Source: Castellaniella ginsengisoli
Lineage (GTDB): Bacteria; Pseudomonadota; Gammaproteobacteria; Burkholderiales; Burkholderiaceae_B
Assembly (NCBI RefSeq): GCF_039523235.1
Contig: NZ_BAAAEX010000003.1
Reading direction: 5' to 3' (one strand)
DNA length: 64,000 nucleotides
Shown: positions 51,461-58,633 of the stretch, piece by piece
Numbering within the stretch: the first letter of the stretch is position 1
Layout of the letters: every line of letters starts with the position of its first letter
Made by a program: the position numbers and the translations under genes
The notes under the pieces: generated by a model
Seen by the model: the letters and a program-made list of their open reading frames with translations, nothing else
Told to the model about the DNA's origin: nothing
Database searches by the model: none

Positions 51461-53139
51461 ACCGAGCCCGACCCATGCCGCACGATCCGATGGACGAAGC
51501 CCACCGCCCCATGACTCACGAAGAGCGCCGCGTCATTCTGGCGTCTTCCATGGGCACCGTCTTCGAATGGTATGACTTCTACATCTACGGCTCCCTGGCG
51601 GCCGTCATCGCCCAGCATTTTTTCTCCGGCCTGAACCCCACGGCCGGCTTCATCTTCGCCCTGCTGACTTTTGCCGCGGGTTTCGCCGTGCGGCCTTTCG
51701 GCGCCCTGGTGTTCGGCCGGCTGGGCGACATGGTCGGCCGCAAGTATGCCTTCGTGATTTCAATCCTGGTGATGGGATTGTCCACTTTCCTGGTGGGCGT
51801 GCTGCCCTCCTCGGCTTCGATCGGCACGGCCGCGCCCATGATCCTGCTGCTGCTGCGCCTGCTACAGGGCCTGGCCCTGGGCGGCGAATACGGCGGCGCC
51901 GCCGTCTACGTGGCCGAGCATGCGCCGCAAGGCCGGCGCGGCTTCTTCACCAGTTGGATCCAGACCACCGCCACCACCGGCATGTTCCTGTCGCTGGTCG
52001 TCGTCCTGGGCACCCGCGCCACGCTGGGCCAGGAGGCCTTCGACGCCTGGGGCTGGCGGGTGCCTTTCCTGATCTCCGTGCTGCTGCTGGTGATCTCGGT
52101 CTGGATCCGTCTGCGCCTGCATGAATCGCCCGCCTTCACACGCATGAAAAGCGAGGGCCTGATCTCGCGCGCCCCCATCAAGGAAGCATTCGGCCGCTGG
52201 AAGAACCTGCGCTTGATCCTGCTGGCCCTGATCGGCCTGACGGCCGGCCAGGCCGTCGTCTGGTACACCGGCCAGTTCTATGCCCTGTACTTCCTGACCG
52301 AAACCCTGGGGGTCGAAGCCAATATCGCCAACATCCTGGTGGCCCTGGCCCTGCTGCTGGCCTGCCCCTTCTTCCTGGTGTTCGGCGCGCTCTCGGACCG
52401 GATCGGCCGCAAGCCCATCATCATGGCCGGCTGCCTGATCGCCGCCCTGAGCTATTTTCCCGTCTTCAAAGGCCTGACCCACTACGCCAACCCGGCGCTG
52501 GAACGCGCCCAGACCCAGGCTCCCGTCTACGTCGTCTCCAACCCGAACGATTGTTCGCTGCAGTTCAACCCGGTGGGCATTGCATCCTTTACCAGCGCCT
52601 GCGACCTGCTCAAGGCGTTCATGGCGAGCCATTCGGTCCATTACACCAACCAGCCCGCGCCCGAAGGCATCGTGGCCTACGCGCTGGTGGGCGATCAACG
52701 CATCGATTCCTTCGACGGCACGGCGCTGCCACGCGCCGAATTCGCCCACCGCAACGCCGCGCTGCAGGATGCGCTGCGCCAGGCGGTGCGGGACCACGGC
52801 TATCCCGCCTATGCCGATCCGTCACAGATCAATTTCACCATGGTGCTCCTGCTGCTGTTCTTCCTGGTCTTCCAGGTGACCATGGTCTACGGCCCCATCG
52901 CCGCCATGCTGGTGGAAATGTTCCCGACACGCATCCGCTACACCTCCATGAGCGTGCCTTACCACATCGGCAACGGCTGGTTCGGCGGTTTCCTGCCTCC
53001 GGTGGCCTTCGCCACGGTCGCCACCACCGGCAACATGTACGATGGCCTGTGGTATCCGATCGCGGTATGCGCGATGACGCTGGTCATCGGCCTGCTGTTC
53101 GTCAAGGAAACCCGGCACAACGATCTGGACGCGCCCTGA
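51457..53139 (+). CDS. MHS-family MFS transporter with large extracytoplasmic insert
   Basis: This 560-residue transporter has the metabolite:H+ symporter signatures SSMGTVFEWYDFYIYGSLAAVIA (30-52), FGRLGDMVGRK (86-96) and LLQGLALGGEYGGAAVYVAEH. Between two helices a hydrophilic insert of about 120 residues (338-458) has two cysteines (366 and 382) that could form a disulfide on the outer side. It is translationally coupled to the sensor kinase, so the two-component system probably regulates its uptake substrate, likely a carboxylate; the substrate itself is unknown. Confidence 0.85.
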   Translation: MNRARPMPHDPMDEAHRPMTHEERRVILASSMGTVFEWYDFYIYGSLAAVIAQHFFSGLNPTAGFIFALLTFAAGFAVRPFGALVFGRLGDMVGRKYAFVISILVMGLSTFLVGVLPSSASIGTAAPMILLLLRLLQGLALGGEYGGAAVYVAEHAPQGRRGFFTSWIQTTATTGMFLSLVVVLGTRATLGQEAFDAWGWRVPFLISVLLLVISVWIRLRLHESPAFTRMKSEGLISRAPIKEAFGRWKNLRLILLALIGLTAGQAVVWYTGQFYALYFLTETLGVEANIANILVALALLLACPFFLVFGALSDRIGRKPIIMAGCLIAALSYFPVFKGLTHYANPALERAQTQAPVYVVSNPNDCSLQFNPVGIASFTSACDLLKAFMASHSVHYTNQPAPEGIVAYALVGDQRIDSFDGTALPRAEFAHRNAALQDALRQAVRDHGYPAYADPSQINFTMVLLLLFFLVFQVTMVYGPIAAMLVEMFPTRIRYTSMSVPYHIGNGWFGGFLPPVAFATVATTGNMYDGLWYPIAVCAMTLVIGLLFVKETRHNDLDAP

Positions 53140-53226
53140 CGCCCGGAAACCGCCTCCAGATCACCGCATCGCATCCCCGCGTTCCCCGCTACACTGGCGT
53201 CTGTCCAAGTCCTCCCCCGTCATCCC

Positions 53227-54105
53227 ATGAAAGGCATCATCCTTGCCGGCGGCTCGGGCACGCGGCTGCACCCCATCACGCGCGGCGTGTCCAAGCAACT
53301 GCTGCCCATCTACGATAAGCCGATGATCTACTACCCGCTGTCGGTACTGATGCTGGCCGGCATCCGCGACGTGCTGGTGATCTCCACGCCCGATGATCTG
53401 CCAGGCTTCCAGCGCCTGCTGGGCGATGGATCCGATTTTGGCATCGCGCTGTCCTACGCCGAGCAGCCCTCGCCCGACGGCCTGGCCCAGGCTTTCCTGA
53501 TCGGCGAGCACTTCATCGGCGACGATCGCGTCTGCCTGGTGCTGGGAGACAATATCTTCTACGGCTACGGCTTCAGCGGCATGCTGCGCGAGGCGGCCCA
53601 GCGATCCTCGGGCGCCACGATCTTCGGCTACCGGGTGGCCGATCCGCAACGCTTCGGCGTGGTGGAATTCGACGCCGCCGGGCGTGCCGTCTCCATCGAA
53701 GAAAAGCCGGCGCACCCCAAATCCCCCTACGCCGTCACCGGCCTGTACTTCTACGACAACGACGTGGTGGACATCGCGCGCCGGGTGCGCCCCTCGGCGC
53801 GCGGCGAACTGGAAATCACCGACGTGAACAACGCTTACCTGCAACGCAACGACCTGCACGTCCAGCGCTTGGGCCGGGGTTTCGCCTGGCTGGACACCGG
53901 CACGCACGCAAGCCTGCTGGAGGCCGGCACCTACGTGCAGACTATCGAACATCGCCAGGGGCAGAAAGTCGCCTGCCTGGAGGAAATCGCCTTCAACAAC
54001 GGCTGGCTGGATCGCGCCGAACTCGAAACGCGCGGCATGCGGCTGGCCAAGACCGACTACGGGCGATACCTGCTGGCCCTGGCCGGCGAAGACGGCAGAC
54101 CATGA
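53227..54105 (+). CDS. rmlA: Glucose-1-phosphate thymidylyltransferase
   Basis: RmlA makes dTDP-glucose, the first step toward dTDP-rhamnose for O-antigen or other surface glycans. The 292-residue protein has GGSGTRLHPITRGVSKQLLP at 8-27, PMIYYPLSVLMLAGI, LVLGDNIFYGYGFS and AWLDTGTHASLLEA. It overlaps rmlC as ATGA. rmlB and rmlD are not in the window. Confidence 0.95.
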   Translation: MKGIILAGGSGTRLHPITRGVSKQLLPIYDKPMIYYPLSVLMLAGIRDVLVISTPDDLPGFQRLLGDGSDFGIALSYAEQPSPDGLAQAFLIGEHFIGDDRVCLVLGDNIFYGYGFSGMLREAAQRSSGATIFGYRVADPQRFGVVEFDAAGRAVSIEEKPAHPKSPYAVTGLYFYDNDVVDIARRVRPSARGELEITDVNNAYLQRNDLHVQRLGRGFAWLDTGTHASLLEAGTYVQTIEHRQGQKVACLEEIAFNNGWLDRAELETRGMRLAKTDYGRYLLALAGEDGRP

Positions 54106-54650
54106 AGGTGATCGACACCGCCCTGCCGGGCGTACGCATCATCGAGCCGCAGGTCTTCGGCGACGCGCGCGGCTTTTTCCTGGAATCGTTCAGCGCCCGC
54201 CGTTACCGTGAAGCGGCCGGCATCGAATCCGATTTCGTTCAGGACAACGTCTCCCGCTCCGCGCACGGCGTGCTGCGCGGCCTGCATTTCCAGCGCACGC
54301 GCCCGCAAGGCAAGCTGATCCAGGTGGTCGAAGGCGCGGTCTTCGACGTGGCGGTGGACATCGATCCCCAATCCGCCACCTTCGGGCAACACGTGGCGGT
54401 GGAGCTGTCGGCCGACAACCATCGCCAGATCTGGATTCCGCCCGGTTACGCGCACGGCTTCTGCGTCACCAGCGACACCGCGATTTTCCAGTACAAGTGC
54501 ACCGACTACTACGATCCCGCCGATGAGGGCGGCCTGGCCTGGAACTGCCCGGAACTGGCGATCCCCTGGCCGATCCAAGCCCCCATCCTGTCGGACAAAG
54601 ACCGGAGACACCCGGGACTGCGGGAATGGACGCGGGCACAGGCGCGCTGA
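54102..54650 (+). CDS. rmlC: dTDP-4-dehydrorhamnose 3,5-epimerase
   Basis: RmlC epimerises dTDP-4-keto-6-deoxyglucose at C3 and C5. The 182-residue cupin-fold protein has FGDARGFFLESFSARRYREAAG, the catalytic His in GVLRGLHFQ, KLIQVVEGAVFDVAVDI, and WIPPGYAHGFCVTSD. It is the second gene of the rmlAC pair. Confidence 0.95.
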   Translation: MKVIDTALPGVRIIEPQVFGDARGFFLESFSARRYREAAGIESDFVQDNVSRSAHGVLRGLHFQRTRPQGKLIQVVEGAVFDVAVDIDPQSATFGQHVAVELSADNHRQIWIPPGYAHGFCVTSDTAIFQYKCTDYYDPADEGGLAWNCPELAIPWPIQAPILSDKDRRHPGLREWTRAQAR

Positions 54651-54669
54651 GCGATCGAATTTTTACCGC

Positions 54670-54675
54670 GTACAA
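54670..54675 (+). promoter_or_regulatory. Possible -10 box for rdgC
   Basis: TACAAT lies 45 bases upstream of the rdgC ATG, in the 70-base gap after rmlC. The -35 region is weak, so rdgC may also be read from the rml transcript. Confidence 0.3.
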
Positions 54676-54720
54676 TCAAGTCCCTTTTTCACCGCCGTCG
54701 CCGGCCCGCCTGACAAGACC

Positions 54721-55626
54721 ATGTGGTTCAAGAATCTCAAACTCTATCGTCTCGCCCCCAACGCCTCTCTGACCGCCGCCGACCTTGAAGCGGCCCTGGA
54801 GCCCCTCGCCTTCCAGCCCGGCGGCAGCCAGGACAGCCAGGTGTCGGGATGGCTGCCGCCGCGCGAGGACAGCGGCCTGGCCTACGCGCAGCACGGCCAG
54901 ATCCTGCTGCGCCTGCAAACGGAGAAGAAACTGTTGCCGGCCACGGTCGTCAACCAGGCCAGCCGCGCGCGCGCCCTGCAGATGGAGGAACAGCAGGGCT
55001 ACAAGCCCGGCCGCAAGCAGATGAAGGAGATCAAGGAGCAGATGACGATGGAACTGCTGCCGCGCGCCTTCGTCATCGCCCACGACACGCGCGTCTGGAT
55101 CGACACCGTGAACCGCTGGGTGGCGATCGACGCTGCGGCCGCCGCGCGCAGCGACGAGGTTCTGGGCCTGCTCGCCAAGACGCTTACGCCCTTTCCCATC
55201 GTACCGCTGCACGTGGAGATGTCGCCCGCCGCCGCCATGACGCTGTGGCTGTCGGAAGACGAGGCCCCCGCCGGTTTCACGATCGACCAGGACACCGAGC
55301 TGCGCTCCACCGGGGAGTCGCGCGCCACCGTGCGCTACGTGCGCCAGACGGTCGAACTGGACGAAGTCCGCCGCCACATCCAGGCGGGCAAGCAGTGCAC
55401 GCGCCTGGCCATGACCTGGAATGACCGCGTGTCCTTCGTGCTGACCGACAACCTGGACATCAAGCGCGTCGCGCCGCTGGATGTGCTCAAAGAGCACCAG
55501 GACGCCCAGGCCGCCAACGAGGCCGAGCAGTTCGAGGCCGACTTCGCCCTGATGGCGGGCGAACTGGCACGCATGCTCGACGACCTGGTCGCCGCGCTGG
55601 GCGGGATGCGTTCGGACACCAAGTAG
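54721..55626 (+). CDS. rdgC: Recombination-associated protein RdgC
   Basis: RdgC is a ring-shaped, non-specific DNA-binding protein that can restrain RecA activity. The 301-residue protein starts MWFKNLKLYRLAPNASLT and has LRLQTEKKLLPATVVNQ, KEIKEQMTMELLPRAF and TGESRATVRYVRQTVELDEV, all typical. Its 3' end faces the convergent pyrB. Confidence 0.94.
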   Translation: MWFKNLKLYRLAPNASLTAADLEAALEPLAFQPGGSQDSQVSGWLPPREDSGLAYAQHGQILLRLQTEKKLLPATVVNQASRARALQMEEQQGYKPGRKQMKEIKEQMTMELLPRAFVIAHDTRVWIDTVNRWVAIDAAAAARSDEVLGLLAKTLTPFPIVPLHVEMSPAAAMTLWLSEDEAPAGFTIDQDTELRSTGESRATVRYVRQTVELDEVRRHIQAGKQCTRLAMTWNDRVSFVLTDNLDIKRVAPLDVLKEHQDAQAANEAEQFEADFALMAGELARMLDDLVAALGGMRSDTK

Positions 55627-55690
55627 TCTGCCGCCCGCGGACGGCTCGGCGCCGGCGCGCTCCGGGCGGCTTGCGCGCCGCGAAGCGGGA

Positions 55691-55711
55691 GGCGGAAGGC
55701 GGAAGGCGGAA
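55691..55711. repeat. Tandem heptamer GGCGGAA x3
   Basis: GGCGGAA occurs three times in direct tandem, preceded by a degenerate copy (GCGGGAG) and followed by GGCG. It lies between the rdgC and pyrB stop codons, 7 bases from the pyrB end. Such arrays are prone to slippage. Confidence 0.8.
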
Positions 55712-55717
55712 GGCGCC

Positions 55718-57010
55718 TCAGTCGATCCCGTGAAACACGCTGTCGTCCGGCCCGATATGGGATGGCGGCATCCAGGTGACGTCGCGCAGCGAATGCTGCA
55801 CCAGACTCTCGACGCCCATCAGCACGGCAAAGATCGCCATGCGCACCGGAATGCCGTTGTCCGTCTGGCGGAAGATGGCCAGACGGGGATCGTGATTCAG
55901 ATCGGTACTGAGATCATTGGCGCCCTCACGGCTGTCGCGCGGCAGCGGGTGCATCACGATCGTGTCCGGGCCGCAGCAGGCATCGACGATGGCGCGGTTG
56001 ACCTGGAAATCGGCCGTATACCCCTCCAGGTTTTCGCCTGAGAAACGTTCTTTCTGCACCCGGGTGGCGTAGACCACGTCGGCGCCCTTCAGACCCGCCG
56101 CCAGGTCGTGGGTCTGCTCGATGACGTGGCCGTTGCGGCTGGCCTGCTCCAGCAGGTAGTCCGGCATTTCCAGACCCGGCGGGGATACCAAGGTGAATTT
56201 CATGCCGCGATACAAGGCCAGCAGCTTGATCAGCGAATGCACCGTGCGGCCGTATTTCAAGTCGCCGGCCATGACGATGTGCGCACCATCCAAGAGTTTG
56301 CCCAGGCGCGAGAACTCCGTCAGAATGGTGTAGAGATCCAGCAGCGCCTGGCTGGGATGCTCGCCCGCGCCATCGCCGCCGTTGACCACGGGAATATTGG
56401 TCGCCGCCGCGAATTCGGCCACGGAACCTTTTTCGGGATGGCGGATCACCATGGCATCCACGTAGCCGCTCATCACGCGGCTGGTGTCGTAGATGGATTC
56501 GCCTTTGGCCATGGACGAAAAAGTGAAGCCGGTGGTGTCGCACACCGAACCGCCCAGGCGGCAGAAGGCCGCGCCGAAGCTGACCCGTGTGCGGGTGCTG
56601 GCTTCGAAGAACAGGTTGCCCAACACCGCACCTTCCAGGACGCGGGACACTTTCTGCCGGCGAGCAATAGGTTGCATCTGGTCGGCCACGCGAAACAATT
56701 CCTCCACGGACTCACGCGTGAACTGATCCACGGACAAGAGCTGATGTTTATTGTCGGCCGCGATTCGGTCGCGCAAGGGGCCGGATTGTGCGCTTTGCGC
56801 ATATTTTTCCATCAGCGTGCTGTTTTCCACGATCTCAGTGACGAAACGGGAAACAACTTCCGGCATCGAGCGGGCTTCCTGGGAGCCCTCGGGAAGCAGC
56901 CACGTATCCAACGCGCGACGTTTGACGCCGATGCGGGCCGCAAACACATCGCGGGTCAGGTTCAGGCGACGCATCGCGTCGCGCAGGAAGACTTGTTGGG
57001 AAATCGCCAT
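55718..57010 (-). CDS. pyrB: Aspartate carbamoyltransferase with N-terminal helix-turn-helix-like domain
   Basis: PyrB joins carbamoyl phosphate and aspartate in pyrimidine synthesis. The 430-residue protein has the catalytic core from about residue 85: FEASTRTRVSFGAAF (carbamoyl-phosphate loop), GDGAGEHPSQALLDLYTI, AGDLKYGRTVHSL and VMHPLPRDSREG. Residues 1-80 are an extension absent from E. coli PyrB; MRRLNLTRDVFAARIGVKRRALDTWLLP (13-40) looks like a helix-turn-helix of the phage-repressor type. A palindrome lies 11 bases upstream of the start. Regulatory chain pyrI is not present here. Confidence 0.92.
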   Translation of the reverse strand: MAISQQVFLRDAMRRLNLTRDVFAARIGVKRRALDTWLLPEGSQEARSMPEVVSRFVTEIVENSTLMEKYAQSAQSGPLRDRIAADNKHQLLSVDQFTRESVEELFRVADQMQPIARRQKVSRVLEGAVLGNLFFEASTRTRVSFGAAFCRLGGSVCDTTGFTFSSMAKGESIYDTSRVMSGYVDAMVIRHPEKGSVAEFAAATNIPVVNGGDGAGEHPSQALLDLYTILTEFSRLGKLLDGAHIVMAGDLKYGRTVHSLIKLLALYRGMKFTLVSPPGLEMPDYLLEQASRNGHVIEQTHDLAAGLKGADVVYATRVQKERFSGENLEGYTADFQVNRAIVDACCGPDTIVMHPLPRDSREGANDLSTDLNHDPRLAIFRQTDNGIPVRMAIFAVLMGVESLVQHSLRDVTWMPPSHIGPDDSVFHGID

Positions 57011-57020
57011 GAGCAGATCC

Positions 57021-57041
57021 AATATACGCAATGCGCATATT
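57021..57041. promoter_or_regulatory. Palindrome directly upstream of pyrB
   Basis: On the minus strand AATATGCG and CGTATATT are inverted arms (one G-T mismatch) around a 5-base spacer. The site ends 11 bases before the pyrB ATG, so a bound protein or an RNA stem would block transcription or translation. A related half-site, AATATGCGCA, recurs inside the pyrB coding sequence near 56790. Confidence 0.45.
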
Positions 57042-57179
57042 TTTACTGATTCAGCGCCCACCGTGCAAGAAAAACATGCCGTTTCGCGACATTCTCGCCA
57101 CAGGCACTGGGGCCCCCTCTCTGAAAGCGCGGCCGCCCCCGGGTCAGCCGGGCGCGAAGACCGCATGAATGGCGCCGGC

Positions 57180-57956
57180 TCACAAGGTTCCCACGCGCAT
57201 GTTGATGGGCCAGCGTATCTCCCGGCTTTGCGCCGGATCGCCCCACAGCGCCGTCAGGTCGGCGGCGAAGCCCTGCAGAATGTCTTCGCGCGCCGCCTCG
57301 CGCACGCTGCGCACGGCGGACCAGGTGGACAGATAGCCCAGCAGCGCCTCCAGATTCCACGTCTTGCAAATGCCCAGGGCCGGTACGCTCTGTTCTTCAA
57401 AAGGGAACGGCAGATCTGCATAGCCCGTATCGACGAGCGCGCGTTCCGCAGGCCAGAAAGGGCCGATTTCATCGCAGTAGAAACGGCTGAAACGCGGATT
57501 GAGCGCCGGATCCAGTTGCGGGACGCCGTAGCTGATCAGCGCCAGCACGGCGCGCGGCGCACCGATGCGGCGCACCTCCGCGTAGAAGCGCGGCAGATCG
57601 AACCAGTGCGCGGCCTGGGCGGCCGTGATGAGCTGGGCCTCATGATCGGCGACGGGCAGTGCTTCCGCCGGGGCGCAGGCGTATGCCACGCGGGGGTGCG
57701 CCACGGCGTGGGCAATCTGGTCCGCGCTGGGGTCCGCCCCCTGTACCCGGTGGAAATGCGCGGCCAACTGGACGGTCAGTTGGCCATTGCCACAGCCCGC
57801 GTCGACCGCCAACGCCGTGCCCGGCGCCGCGGACGCCAGGAACTGCGCCAGCTCCGGCGGATATTCCGGACGAAAGCGTGCGTAGGCCTTACCGCCCTGA
57901 TCGAACCAGTTGCGGGGCGCCGCCGCCCCGAAGGATGCCGCTGGAGGCTTGAACAT
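57180..57956 (-). CDS. Class I SAM-dependent methyltransferase
   Basis: This 258-residue protein has the SAM-binding motif I VDAGCGNGQLTVQLAAHF (51-68), motif II around VQGADPS and the post-motif AAQAAHWFDLPRFYAEVRRI, as in small-molecule methyltransferases of the trans-aconitate/UbiE-like type. The substrate is not evident. It is unlinked in function to its neighbours pyrB and the lipoprotein gene. Confidence 0.82.
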   Translation of the reverse strand: MFKPPAASFGAAAPRNWFDQGGKAYARFRPEYPPELAQFLASAAPGTALAVDAGCGNGQLTVQLAAHFHRVQGADPSADQIAHAVAHPRVAYACAPAEALPVADHEAQLITAAQAAHWFDLPRFYAEVRRIGAPRAVLALISYGVPQLDPALNPRFSRFYCDEIGPFWPAERALVDTGYADLPFPFEEQSVPALGICKTWNLEALLGYLSTWSAVRSVREAAREDILQGFAADLTALWGDPAQSREIRWPINMRVGTL

Positions 57957-57990
57957 GGCGAACGGCCGTCAGGAAGTGCGGACCGGCAGT

Positions 57991-58578
57991 TCAGAACCCG
58001 CCCGCAGGCGGCGCGGCATCCACCCCCGCCACCGAGCGGGCGGCCAGCTCGGCGTTGCGCGCCGAACCCACGCCGAAGGCAAGCTGCTGCTGAGAAATCG
58101 GCGCGGCATAGCCGGGCGCGGCCAGCATGGTGTGGCCCACGACCAGGGCCAGGCGCAGCCCCGGATTGGCCGCCGTGGCCGCACGCAGCTTGCGCAAGCC
58201 CTCGTCGCCCAGGATCAGGACCAGGATGCCCTCGCCCTTCTGGTCGGTCGCCGCCTGGATGCCGATCAGATCGTCGCGGCCGATCACCTCGTCGGGCCGC
58301 ACATACAGCATGCCGGACGGCTTGAGGCTGACGGGCGTCCAGCCCGGCCGAGGCTGCGTATCGGCCAGAAACAGCCGCAGATCCAGGGCCTGCCGGTTTT
58401 CGGTGATGACATGCCGGGGATGGGTGGTCTGCATTTGCGGCCGTTCAGGTGCGGCGGCGGCCGTTTCGTTTCCCGCATTTTTTGCCCCGGGCACGGCCTG
58501 GCAACCCGCCAGAACCATCAGCGCGGCCCCTGTCAGGGCCTTCATCCAGATATTGATTCGAAAGTTCGGTTTGCGCAT
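57991..58578 (-). CDS. Lipoprotein with SecD P1-head-like domain
   Basis: This 195-residue protein has a lipoprotein signal (LTGAALMVLAGC, Cys29 region). The part after residue 95 (EVIGRDDLIGIQAATDQKGEGILVLILGDEGLRKLRAATAANPGLRLALVVGHTMLAAPGY...ISQQQLAFGVGS) resembles the head subdomain of the SecD periplasmic P1 region. No translocase helices are present. The start at 58578 has AGGAG 7 bases upstream. Its function is unknown; it may bind nascent or envelope proteins. Confidence 0.7.
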   Translation of the reverse strand: MRKPNFRINIWMKALTGAALMVLAGCQAVPGAKNAGNETAAAAPERPQMQTTHPRHVITENRQALDLRLFLADTQPRPGWTPVSLKPSGMLYVRPDEVIGRDDLIGIQAATDQKGEGILVLILGDEGLRKLRAATAANPGLRLALVVGHTMLAAPGYAAPISQQQLAFGVGSARNAELAARSVAGVDAAPPAGGF

Positions 58579-58633
58579 GCACCGACTCCTTTTCTTCCCA
58601 CTCATGCCTGAATGATGGCACATTTCCAGGTAA

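Noticed and set aside
53227..54650. A full rhamnose operon
   Set aside because: Only rmlA and rmlC are present; no rmlB or rmlD frame exists in the window, so I did not claim the whole pathway.
56786..56803. Second palindrome-like AATATGCGCA site within pyrB as an operator
   Set aside because: It lies in conserved coding sequence (EKYAQSAQSG) and could be coincidence, so I mention it only as a related half-site.
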